NCBI RefSeq assembly: GCF_014397025.1
Contig: NZ_JACJUO010000002.1
Span: 248,001-312,000 of the forward strand
Direction of reading: 5' to 3'
DNA: 64,000 nucleotides
DNA from: Ochrobactrum sp. Marseille-Q0166
Lineage (GTDB): Bacteria > Pseudomonadota > Alphaproteobacteria > Rhizobiales > Rhizobiaceae
Part shown: positions 17,618 through 24,434 of the stretch, piece by piece
Position numbering within the stretch: position 1 is the first letter of the stretch
Layout of the letters: each line of letters starts with the position of its first letter
The notes under the pieces: generated by a model
What the model saw: the letters and a program-made list of their open reading frames with translations, nothing else
What the model was told of the DNA's origin: nothing
Databases searched by the model: none
Position numbers and translations under genes: made by a program

Positions 17618-18250
17618 ATGGACCCCAAATTTGTAATCGATAGTGAGGATGCCTTACGCCGCTTATATCCCCCGACGCATAACCTCGCTCTCCAAAAGTT
17701 TCAGCAAGAATTAGGGCCACATGCGCAGGCATTCATCCAGCGCTCACCATTCCTTTGCTTGGGTACGCAGGATCTCAACGGTCGGGCAGATGTAAGCCCT
17801 CGCGGGGATCCGCCTGGGTTTGTTCGTATCTTGAATAGCAGCACCTTGGCTATTCCTGACCGCCCAGGGAATAATCGACTGGATAGCCTGTCGAACATCC
17901 TAGTAAACCCAGCCGTTGGCCTGCTTTTTATGGTTCCCGGCTTTGACGACACCCTGCGCGTCAATGGATTGGCCAACATCGTAAATGACCCCGCTCTTCT
18001 CGAAGGCATGCAGGTCAAAAACCGTATCCCTACCCTGGCAATCGTCGTTCATGTTCGCGAGGTATTTCTGCACTGCGCAAAGGCTCTCAAGCGCGCGCGC
18101 ATCTGGGATCCAGACCATCGTCAGGATCGCAGTCAGATGCCTTCACTCATCAAGATGATTTTAGATGAGACCACAGGGGCACCCAGTGAGGAGGAAATGC
18201 GAAAGATCGACGCTGTCCTTGAGGAGGAATATAAGCAGACGATGTACTAA
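17618..18250 (+). CDS. Pyridoxamine 5'-phosphate oxidase-like flavin-binding protein
   Basis: 210 residues from the ATG at 17618, chosen because GGAGG (17609-17613) lies 5 bases upstream; the earlier ATG at 17582 overlaps the promoter. It reads as a split-barrel PNPOx-like FMN protein of the MSMEG_1061 type: RSPFLCLGTQDLNGRADVSPRG (spread over about 38-60), PGFVRI, PGNNRLDSLSNI (about 85-97) and VGLLFMVPG (about 103-111). Such proteins bind FMN or F420 and reduce or protect against reactive compounds; pyridoxamine phosphate oxidation itself is not implied. It is the only intact gene between the two tRNA-Gln repeats, so it looks like cargo. Regulation by a dimeric repressor is suggested by the palindrome in its promoter; no regulator gene is adjacent. 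Confidence 0.8.
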   Translation: MDPKFVIDSEDALRRLYPPTHNLALQKFQQELGPHAQAFIQRSPFLCLGTQDLNGRADVSPRGDPPGFVRILNSSTLAIPDRPGNNRLDSLSNILVNPAVGLLFMVPGFDDTLRVNGLANIVNDPALLEGMQVKNRIPTLAIVVHVREVFLHCAKALKRARIWDPDHRQDRSQMPSLIKMILDETTGAPSEEEMRKIDAVLEEEYKQTMY

Positions 18251-18476
18251 CAACATCGGCATGTCTGTTTATGAGAGTGCAGGTACGGGCGCTGACGGCA
18301 GAAATGGGGTCGAAATCTGACGTTTAGAGACGCTAAATGAAGCGGCAATCATATGAGATCAAATGGTGCGAAATTGTTGCACATTGTTTTGCATTTCGCA
18401 GCTAACCCATTGATTCATAACGGGCGTAGAATGCATCATTTTGCAAAATAATGACTATATATCAATAGATTGGCTG

Positions 18477-18523
18477 GGACTCTGACTCCGTTAATCCTGG
18501 TTTGAATCCAGGTTCCCCAGCCA
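18477..18523 (+). repeat. Direct repeat, att-like copy 2 (orphan 3' end of tRNA-Gln)
   Basis: Copy of 17032-17078 with two substitutions. The 5' half of the tRNA is missing, so it cannot make a tRNA. The 226 bases between the flavin-oxidase-like gene and this repeat show no gene. Confidence 0.8.
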
Positions 18524-18725
18524 CTTCCTTTTATAATTCCACAACTTAGCCCTATGTCGCCAGCGTTGTGGATACCCCAACGCTGCCCCCCCACAAAGGG
18601 CGCTTTTGGCGATGTCGAACTTCCTCCGGCGCGAAGCCAATTCCTTCTTCTTCCGGCGGCGTGTCCCCGCCTCCCTCCAAGCTCGCCTCGGGTAGACCGA
18701 GATATACAGGTCCTTAAAGACCACC

Positions 18726-18983
18726 GTGCGAAGAACAGCCAGAGCGCGAGCCGCGCACCTGTTCATTGCCACGGAGAAGCTATTCCGAATGCTTCAAGAA
18801 GAAGACGATGAATTTCCATTGACGGACGACGACAAGCATATCGCGGAAGTGTCTGGACATTCGGAAAAGGATACCGAAACGATCATCAGGAAGCATTATC
18901 TTGTATCAAGTGCGGCTGTGGAAAAGATCGAAAGCAGAACGATTGCTGTAAACCGTGCACAAAGCGGTAAACTAGAGGAGTGA
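18726..18983 (+). pseudogene. Tyrosine-recombinase (phage integrase) C-terminal remnant
   Basis: The frame starts with GTG at 18726, but only the second half is convincing. HIAEVSGHSEKD followed by ETIIRKHYLV has the GH...Y layout of the last catalytic box of tyrosine recombinases: His of box II, then the Tyr nucleophile about 15 residues later, as in relatives with GHS...HYL endings. The upstream Arg (H-x-x-R) box and the rest of the enzyme are missing, with an in-frame TAG at 18693. It ends 28 bases from the 3' end of tRNA-Pro and lies just right of the orphan tRNA-Gln repeat, which fits a decayed integrative element. Assignment rests on a short motif. Confidence 0.45.
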
Positions 18984-19010
18984 CTTATTGGGTCTAAGTC
19001 ATTGATTTAA

Positions 19011-19087
<77 letters not shown>

Positions 19088-19326
19088 AACCATAAAAAAC
19101 CCCTAGAATATAAAGGGTTAAATCGCAAGCCCTAATCATATTAAATTGGAACAAAATGAACACAGATGAATAGATCGCCACGGAGCAGAACCAAAAACGC
19201 CATAGGTGTTCTTTTTTTGTTCCAAGCCTCCGCTTGTGAATTGACTTATATGCACTGTTTAAGTGAATTAGCGCTATCTAAGACACCATGGCGGTGAGTG
19301 TGTCTGCTTTTTCATGGAGCAGTACA

Positions 19327-19521
19327 ATGAATGCGGTTACGCGAGACAATGAATACGACGAAGAAATTGAATTGGTACTCGCCTATCACAAGGGCGATGT
19401 AAAAGCGGCGATTGAAGCACTATTGAAAGACCGGGACTTCCTCGTCAAAGAGATCGAGTACGCCAGCCTTGCCATGTCGATGGGCTTTGCTCGCGGCTGG
19501 AAGCCAACCGTCATCAAATAA
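19327..19521 (+). CDS. Small hypothetical protein (64 residues)
   Basis: Starts at the ATG 19327, with GGAG (19315-19318) at normal distance; the in-frame ATG at 19288 lacks a site. The product is acidic at the N-terminus (DNEYDEEIELVLAYH, about 6-20), then has a helical segment with GDVKAAIEALLKDRDFLVKE and a short end with MGFARGWKP. It is soluble and all-helical by eye. Family not recognised. It lies between tRNA-Pro and the IS630 element and seems intact. Confidence 0.6.
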   Translation: MNAVTRDNEYDEEIELVLAYHKGDVKAAIEALLKDRDFLVKEIEYASLAMSMGFARGWKPTVIK

Positions 19522-19588
19522 AAAACGTCCTTAAGAACCTGAGACAAACCAATGTCGTTCGGTTCACCTGTGCTAGAGCGCGTCCACT

Positions 19589-20199
19589 TTACTCGGGGTC
19601 ATCTCCGCAGGATTTGAAGTAGTTGGCACATTCTTGTGGTTCAAACAGCGTGACGATCTGGCCGACAGTATTCCATAAGCCCTCGACGGTTCGCTCGGCT
19701 TTGGCGCGCAAGACGGCCTTGAGCTTGGCGAAGGCCTTCTCGATGGGGTTGAAGTCTGGACTGTATGGAGGAAGGTAGAGCAAGCTGCAGCCCGCACCTT
19801 CGATTGCGAGACGCACGCCCTTCGCCTTATGTGACGGCAGGTTGTCCATGATGACGATGTCGCCGGTCACCAAGGTTGGAATGAGAACCTGTTCGACATA
19901 GGCCTGGAATGCGACGCCGTTCATCGCACCGTCGAGGACCATGGGCGCGGTCATGCCAGATAGTCTGAGTGCACCGGTAAATGTCGTTGTCTTCCAATGG
20001 CCGTGTGGGACCGGTGAATGGCATCGATCTCCGCAAGGGGCTCGTCCGCGAAGCCGGGACATCTTCGTGCTCAGGCCGGTTTCATCAATGAATACGAGGT
20101 GCGCTGGATCGAGATCGAGCTGGCCGTCGAACCAGTCCTGGCGACGCTTCAGCAGGTCAGGACGGTCCTGCTCCAGTGCATGTGCGGTCTTTTTTTGAA
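19589..20199 (-). CDS. IS630 transposase, catalytic frame (OrfB)
   Basis: Entered by a frame change at the A7 run (20190-20196): the frame reads FKKKTAHALEQDRPDLLKRR there. It carries the DDE residues of IS630 transposases: first Asp in HLVFIDETGLSTKM, second in DIVIMDNLPSHK, and Glu in SPDFNPIEKAFAKLK. An ATG-only reading would begin at 20062 and lose the first Asp, so expression as an OrfA-OrfB fusion by slippage is expected, as known for the family. Ends DDPE at 19589, three bases inside the left inverted repeat region. Confidence 0.8.
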
Positions 20200-20472
20200 A
20201 GTCCAGCCGCGCTTTCGCAGCCAGACGTCAAGCGCACTGCGGCCGATCAATACGGCTCTCTCCTCATGCAATCGCCGGACCATTTCGTTGAGCGTGATAT
20301 CCTTCGCCTCTTCGATCATGCCGAAGATGAAGTCCTCGTGAGGATCCAGGCGTGAGCCGCCGCGTCGGCCCTGCTTCGCCGGGGTCAACAGACCTGCTCG
20401 CGCACTCGCAATCCAGGCGATGGCTGTTGAAATCCCAATCCCAAATCGGGCTGCCGCTGAACGTGCCGACAT
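20149..20472 (-). CDS. IS630 transposase, N-terminal frame (OrfA)
   Basis: 107 residues: a helix-turn-helix domain with SARSAAARFGIGISTAIAWI and a linker with GRRGGSRLDPHEDFI, then ITLNEMVRRLHEERAVLIGRS and TFKKRPHMHW. It ends shortly after a run of seven A (minus strand; 20190-20196), where a frame change joins it to the catalytic frame. The natural start appears to be the ATG at 20531 behind a GGAGG, but relative to family sequence one base is missing just after it (ATGACCCGGCTTTC), so that ATG is out of frame with the body. The start at 20472 would then be a fallback. Confidence 0.75.
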   Translation of the reverse strand: MSARSAAARFGIGISTAIAWIASARAGLLTPAKQGRRGGSRLDPHEDFIFGMIEEAKDITLNEMVRRLHEERAVLIGRSALDVWLRKRGWTFKKRPHMHWSRTVLTC

Positions 20473-20626
20473 GCCATCCCGTGACGCAGCCAGAACGCGG
20501 CTACGCAGATCATCACTGAAAGCCGGGTCATATTGCCTCCAACCAAATCACCAGTCGGAGCGATGGAATCAGAATTCGGCGACCAAGGGAATCCTCAACG
20601 CGATTCCGCGTTCAATGGACGCGCTC

Positions 20627-20861
20627 TAAATGCAATCACCACTACAAAAAGACGGCGCCGTTAATGGCTGTGCGCTTCGGGGAATGGCAGACGCTGGAAG
20701 AACTGGAAAGGCGCATTCTGTGCAGCAAATGCGGAAATCGTTCCGGAAACTTTGTCAGTTACGGGAACCCTGAAAGAAGATGCAACTTAAATGGAAGCGC
20801 ACCTTCATTGGCGGGCAGACGTGCGCGTGCTGGAACAATGATGCTGACACCCGGACTGTAA
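20627..20861 (+). pseudogene. Zinc-ribbon protein gene split by the IS630 element (3' part)
   Basis: Removing the IS and one TA joins 19575 to 20629 and restores an open frame: ...VVRFTCAKCNHHYKK and on through GEWQTLEELERR, ILCSKCGNRSGN. That gives two CxxC pairs, the first split by the insertion (Cys codons at 19569-19571 and 20631-20633), the second at 20721-20732, spaced like a small zinc ribbon. The left part has no clear start codon, so the gene may already have been damaged or used a rare start. Without the IS the 3' part could start at the ATG 20664. Function unknown; similar short two-CxxC proteins are common in rhizobial phages and islands. Confidence 0.5.
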
Positions 20862-20892
20862 TGTCGAAGTGACCTAAAGATTTCATCGCAAC

Positions 20893-20932
20893 GTTGGTGC
20901 ATGTACACTTGTTCAGGTTTACATGCACCAAC
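20893..20932. repeat. Perfect 13-bp inverted repeat with 14-base loop
   Basis: GTTGGTGCATGTA (20893-20905) and TACATGCACCAAC (20920-20932) are exact reverse complements. No T-run follows on either side, so it is not a standard terminator. It lies between the broken zinc-ribbon gene and the small secreted protein gene (its downstream side), in phage-derived sequence. It could be an operator, a recombination site or a decayed nick/origin site. Confidence 0.55.
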
Positions 20933-20987
20933 ATATCAGAACACAATGCTTTGGTATTAAACCAAAGTTAAGGTGACGGCATCGATC

Positions 20988-21176
20988 TTAGCGAGGAGGG
21001 ACTGGTGCAGGACCCGGACAAAATGGTTCTTCAATCTGGCCCGAACCAAAACACCAAAATCCAGTAGTTGTAACCCGATTGGTCAACGGATTTACGGAAG
21101 CAGTAGCGGCCATCGCGAAATGGGAAAGCATTCCAGCAAAAAAGATAGCAAGACCTGTCACAATAATATTTCTCAT
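20988..21176 (-). CDS. Small exported protein (62 residues)
   Basis: ATG at 21176 preceded by GAGGAA at 6 bases. A signal peptide is evident (MRNIIVTGLAIFFAGMLSHF then AMAA, cleavage near residue 23-24). The mature part of about 38 residues has two Cys (GFWCFGSG, EPFCPGP) and a Pro-rich tail PGPAPVPPR. No family recognised. The two Cys could form a disulfide in the periplasm. Lies among decayed phage genes but looks intact. Confidence 0.55.
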   Translation of the reverse strand: MRNIIVTGLAIFFAGMLSHFAMAATASVNPLTNRVTTTGFWCFGSGQIEEPFCPGPAPVPPR

Positions 21177-21331
21177 AGTTCCTCATCAAAAGTATTTAAT
21201 ATACAAAAACTATATTAAAGAAGACATTGATGAAATAACTAAAAATTGATCACTAACAGTTGACTGATTAATTGTGGGGGATTTTGCAATTTTTCGTCGA
21301 TGGATGAGCTGATGAACCGCTTTAATGTTCT

Positions 21332-21610
21332 CTACTTCTTATCCTGAGCCAGAACCTGATCGAGACGTTTGTTTGTCTCTTTGGCGCTGTCTCTTGTCTC
21401 GTCCTTAAGCTCCTTCATGCCATCCCGTAGCTGGCTGACATGGCCGTCCAAATCTACCCAGCGCACATAGTCGTCACGAGTTCGGTTAATCCTCTCGTGC
21501 AGAGCGTCATCACCAGCCTTCATTGAGGCTGACAAGGATCAGAAAGCCGCGATCAATGCCAGCCCGAAAGTGACAGCTATACCGATTAGCCACTTAATAT
21601 CGTCACCCAT
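21332..21610 (-). pseudogene. Phage-type membrane/coiled-coil protein (holin-like or Rz-like), stop-interrupted
   Basis: Read from the ATG at 21610: MGDDIKWLIGIAVTFGLALI then AAF and an in-frame TGA (21539-21541), then the same frame continues SLSASMKAGDDALHERINRT to the stop at 21332. The N-terminal 24 residues form one membrane helix and the rest is a charged helix (HVSQLRDGMKELKDETRDSAKETNKRLDQ) as in small phage proteins near the lysis genes. The ATG overlaps the stop of the preceding lipoprotein remnant (TAATG), as in coupled phage lysis genes. The TGA makes it a pseudogene; a fragment could restart at 21535. Confidence 0.6.
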
Positions 21611-21796
21611 TACCAGCCACATGCTTTCTGCCTATAGGCATTATGTCCTGCAATCCCTTGCCCGGCTTTCAGATCGTTTCCGGCCAGATAGACCGCTGTT
21701 TCGGGTTTAACGCTTATCTGCTTCCAACCCGCGCAGTTGGTCGCATTGCTCACGCAACCCGCCAAAGCTCAAGGCAATGGAGAAGCGTTGATTCAA
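21610..21796 (-). pseudogene. Frameshifted Rz1-like phage lipoprotein remnant
   Basis: From TTG at 21796 the frame gives NQRFSIALS. One surplus base near the next codons shifts it; in the shifted frame a lipobox LAGC is followed by VSNATNCAGWKQISVKPETA, then VYLAGNDLKAGQGIAGHNAY and KACGW before TAA. The span is 187 bases, that is 62 codons plus one. A short Cys-containing lipoprotein coupled by TAATG to a small coiled-coil membrane protein is the arrangement seen in phage lysis regions. I infer lysis function only from this layout and the lipobox. Confidence 0.5.
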
Positions 21797-21817
21797 TTGG
21801 TATTAAGGACATAATGA

Positions 21818-22039
21818 ATGCCATTTCGTACAGGCCAGCTTGTTGGAACATACAAGCCAGAGCAGCTTAGAGCCCTGCAACGTGCATATGTCGAAACCTG
21901 TGTGCTGCTTAATGTTTCTTTGCCTACAGCAGCAGAAGCCCTGAAGATCGCGAAACAGGTTTACAAGATATATGATAGTGGAATTGAAGACCCTTATGAG
22001 ATTGCTCGGATAATTCGACACGCTAATAACATAGATTAG
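21818..22039 (+). CDS. Hypothetical protein (73 residues), helical
   Basis: Start at 21818 with AAGGAC (21805-21810) 7 bases upstream. The sequence MPFRTGQLVGTYKPEQLRAL and on with QRAYVETCVLLNVSLPTAAE, then DPYEIARIIRHANN, is amphipathic helical, soluble, and resembles small conserved rhizobial proteins of unknown function that start with a proline-glycine turn and an EQL-x-x-LQ-x-x-Y helix. No domain name can be given. A small hairpin (CCTGC/GCAGG, about 22064-22080) lies after the stop. Confidence 0.6.
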   Translation: MPFRTGQLVGTYKPEQLRALQRAYVETCVLLNVSLPTAAEALKIAKQVYKIYDSGIEDPYEIARIIRHANNID

Positions 22040-22149
22040 AAACTGTTCACTAAATGTATAAGACCTGCTCGTTGGCAGGGTTAAATTGTGTGTTCATTTC
22101 TATGATGATCGTTGCATTATTATAACATTTTACATGTTGGAGACGCAGT

Positions 22150-22374
22150 ATGAGTGACAACAGTTTTGTTGACCTTATTGGTAGTGACGGTCAAATCTAC
22201 CGGGGTATACGATTATTCGTTGACATAAATTCTCCGGATCAAACTTGGGGTCGCATGAGCAAAAGCAAATCCGCACATTATTACTACGAGTTGGATGACG
22301 GAAGATCGACAGAACTTAACAGGTTTGGGGAACATGTTATAATGGGAACTTCTATCATTCTTAAGCCAGTCTAG
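22150..22374 (+). CDS. Hypothetical protein (74 residues), beta-rich
   Basis: ATG at 22150 with GGAG (22139-22142) 7 bases upstream. The product alternates short hydrophobic and polar stretches (VDLIGSDGQIYRGIRLFVDI, HYYYELDDGRSTELNRFG, IMGTSIILKPV), suggesting a small beta-sheet domain. No signal peptide or membrane segment. Family not recognised. It stands alone in the accessory region on the opposite strand to the phage remnants. Confidence 0.55.
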   Translation: MSDNSFVDLIGSDGQIYRGIRLFVDINSPDQTWGRMSKSKSAHYYYELDDGRSTELNRFGEHVIMGTSIILKPV

Positions 22375-22742
22375 GTTTTTGCTTTCAAACACTATAAAGT
22401 CAGGCCAAGGACGATTATCGGCTTGGCGAATGCCACTATTTAACCAGCCTGCTATAGGCTGACACCGAATTACCACAGACTGCTAAAGGCTGGTACAGAA
22501 CGGGCGGGACGCTAACCCTGCTGACAGCGGGCGATTGCATCTAGCATCAGCGCATCGCAATCAATCAAGCTGCCGGTGATCCCCTGCGCTTCTGCTTTCA
22601 ACGCCGCCGTTCTGATTAGTATGCGAGGCGGGCATGTACTGGATTACATATACCTAGGATTGCCGGAAACACTACCTAGCCCGCCGTTATATCCGGCTTG
22701 AATTGACGCCTTTCGGTCGCCTCGCATTCTGTCCGAGTGGCA
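22375..22742. other. 368 bases without a gene
   Basis: No convincing frame on either strand. Two imperfect direct repeats of about 17 bases (around GCCTGCTATAGGCTG and GACTGCTAAAGGCTG) lie near 22448-22491. Confidence 0.4.
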
Positions 22743-22815
22743 GGATCGCAGCAGGATTTGAACCTACGACCTGTGAACCTAAGTCCAACGCTCTATCCAG
22801 CTGAGCTATGCGAGC
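22743..22815 (-). pseudogene. Degenerate tRNA-like sequence
   Basis: Minus strand: acceptor GCTCGCA/TGCGATC with one mismatch, D-arm GCTC/GAGC, and a good T-arm GTAGG TTCAAAT CCTGC. The anticodon arm is broken: TTGGA faces TCAC(A), one base short, so no valid anticodon loop forms and no CCA is encoded. Probably a decayed phage or genomic tRNA. Confidence 0.55.
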
Positions 22816-23266
22816 CTGTTTATCCCCTCGAATTGAGAACCGCCGCGTACCTTGCGCTATCTGGATGCCAAGCAGTGGCGGCGGTCATGTCATATTTGCG
22901 AGGCAGAACCTACATGGCTGGCGGTCGGGATATCCACAACCCTTGACTATCGACTTATGGCAGATAACCGCCGTGCGACCAGCTTCTGACTTTCGGCTTC
23001 GTCGCCATACGGTGAACCACCGCTGCCTCGCATTCCGTGTGCGCCGAGCGCCAAATCTCTCGGTAACTCTACACCCTTTCGGGGAGGACGGCCTTGGCAT
23101 TCACCGCGTCTCGCACATTCCGTTGAGGTGTTGCCTCGAATTCTACAGGTGGAGTAGCAGCCCCACACTATCGATCTATGCCACGTTCCCGCGTGTAATA
23201 GATTAATTAGGCAGTCCTGAACCCTTTCGAGTTCTCCCCATCATGCGGCGTACCGCGTGATACTTT
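22816..23266. other. About 450 bases without a gene
   Basis: Frames here overlap the tRNA-like sequences and look accidental. On the minus strand the short string GAATGCGAGGC or GAATTCGAGGC appears near 22725, 23030 and 23138; its meaning is unknown. Confidence 0.35.
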
Positions 23267-23334
23267 GGCGCTGTGGGAGGATTTGCACCTCCCGGCAATC
23301 AGGTGGAAGCTGATAGCCGGCTACTTGCACCCGC
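23267..23334 (-). pseudogene. Degenerate tRNA-Gly(TCC)-like sequence
   Basis: Minus strand: a perfect anticodon stem ATCAG/CTGAT with loop CTTCCAC (TCC would be the anticodon) and a T-arm-like GGAGG TGCAAAT CCTCC. The D-arm is shortened and the acceptor ends (GCGGGTG and CAGCGCC) do not pair well; T-loop position 55 is G. It cannot be a normal tRNA. Confidence 0.35.
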
Positions 23335-23440
23335 TCGAATCAAAACGCGGCCCGTAAGCCGCTGAAATCTACTTTGGATACATTTATCCATTCTGAAACT
23401 ATGTGCAGATTATTCCGTGTCTAGTGATTTGACAAGACGT

Positions 23441-24031
23441 TTATGCGACCTTTCTACGTTTTTGTGTGAAGAAGTGTCTATGAAGTGCATTACAGGCGAG
23501 ACGAATATCCCCAATCATGTGTGGAAAGTAAGCATCACGTTCGAGCATATACTGAACCGCTGCAAGGAGATTGCCATTTCGCAGTTCGATTTGCGCGTCA
23601 ACGATTGCCTTCCTTGCATCATCAAATGCTGCGTTTGCTCGTCTTACCCACGCGTCGTATTCCTCTTGGTTCGTTGTGCCGACCGTCCCAGAGTGCTCAT
23701 AGTGGGCTGCGGATGAGCAATCAGCTTTCCGCTTATCATTATAGACCTCACGATAACGATCAGCAGCATCGTATTGTTCGGTGCTGATGCCGTCTGATCG
23801 GTCGCGTTTCCATGCGAGATGAAGCCGACCCAAATTGTCGCCCGCAAGTTCGCTGAGCGCCTCAGATGCTGTCATGCCGAATATCCTCATTCTTGCCAGT
23901 TGCGCGACCTTTGCAGGCGGTTCCTTTGCCCTGCTGATTTGACCGGATGGTGTCCGCAACACCCCTTCTTTCTTCGGCCTTCCCCTTCCTCGTTTTACTC
24001 TCGGCTTTTCCGCCTTGCTGTGCGCCGCCAT
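23441..24031 (-). CDS. Hypothetical phage-type protein with AT-hook-like N-terminus
   Basis: 196 residues. Residues about 8-22 contain KPRVKRGRGRPKKEG, a match to the AT-hook core (RGRP) that binds the minor groove of AT-rich DNA. The middle (about 40-75) has short helices with VAQLARMRIFGM and ALSELAGDNLGRLHL, and the C-terminal part has helices with NAAFDDARKAIVDAQ and a His-rich segment. Proteins of this layout occur in prophages of Rhizobiales but have no defined function. Same orientation as the two genes upstream (24069 and 24435), so probably one phage early operon. Confidence 0.65.
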   Translation of the reverse strand: MAAHSKAEKPRVKRGRGRPKKEGVLRTPSGQISRAKEPPAKVAQLARMRIFGMTASEALSELAGDNLGRLHLAWKRDRSDGISTEQYDAADRYREVYNDKRKADCSSAAHYEHSGTVGTTNQEEYDAWVRRANAAFDDARKAIVDAQIELRNGNLLAAVQYMLERDAYFPHMIGDIRLACNALHRHFFTQKRRKVA

Positions 24032-24068
24032 AGTGTTTCCTCATCGCCTAGGGTTATGTTTATGCCGG

Positions 24069-24425
24069 TTAAGGTAGATTTTTCTTAATCTGCTCTTTGA
24101 TGATGTCGCGAAGACCAGACATAATTTCCTTCGCTTCGTCAGACTTGACGACAACCTCCCCAGCCTGTGAGGCTGTTATAAGATAAATTGTATCCTTCGA
24201 TGGGATAAGGATTGCTAGAGCTAAGGACGGGATTGTTATCAACACCCATATGACTGTCACGATAGTAGCTGGAAGCTTTTCGATATCTTCGATGGCAGAT
24301 ATAACCCAAAGCACGACCACTCCGGCGCCGCCCATAAGCCCGACCATGAAAGCGATAAAGCCAAACATTGGCTTAGCGCTGCCCGCTACATCTGCAAGAT
24401 AAAGTAACCAACTTAATGTGTTCAT
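24069..24425 (-). CDS. Phage-type membrane protein with two to three helices
   Basis: 118 residues. Hydrophobic segments at about 19-45 (MFGFIAFMVGLMGGAGVVVL) and 52-76 (ATIVTVIWVLITIPSLALAI), then a soluble C-terminal tail with ITASQAGEVVVKSDEAKEIM and a basic amphipathic helix. Small proteins with this A-S-x-A-G-E-x-V-V motif after membrane helices are common in phages; their role is not known to me. Start 24425 lies 9 bases after the stop of the DnaA-like gene, so the two are co-transcribed. Confidence 0.6.
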   Translation of the reverse strand: MNTLSWLLYLADVAGSAKPMFGFIAFMVGLMGGAGVVVLWVISAIEDIEKLPATIVTVIWVLITIPSLALAILIPSKDTIYLITASQAGEVVVKSDEAKEIMSGLRDIIKEQIKKNLP

Positions 24426-24434
24426 CGCCCTCTC

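Larger units (their letters stand above)
19576..20626 (-). mobile_element. IS630-family insertion sequence, about 1.05 kb
   Basis: Terminal inverted repeats GAGCGCGTCCA (19576-19586) and TGGACGCGCTC (20616-20626) are exact over 11 bases. TA dinucleotides at 19574-19575 and 20627-20628 flank them, the hallmark target duplication of IS630/Tc1-type elements. The element carries a transposase split in two frames on the minus strand. Both ends and the TA duplication look intact, so insertion is fairly recent compared with the decayed surroundings. Confidence 0.9.

Noticed and set aside
18477..18523. Second tRNA-Gln gene
   Set aside because: Only the 3' 47 bases are present; there is no acceptor 5' strand or D-arm.
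18491..18772. Minus-strand frame ending in a NLDSNQD-like tail
   Set aside because: The tail is the antisense reading of a tRNA 3' end, a known false-gene pattern; it covers the att-like repeat.
20755..20946. Minus-strand 63-codon frame
   Set aside because: It runs through the 13-bp inverted repeat and the end of the broken zinc-ribbon gene, with no ribosome binding site.
22737..22946. Plus-strand frame starting GSQQDLNLRP
   Set aside because: Antisense reading of the tRNA-like sequence at 22743-22815; same false-gene pattern.
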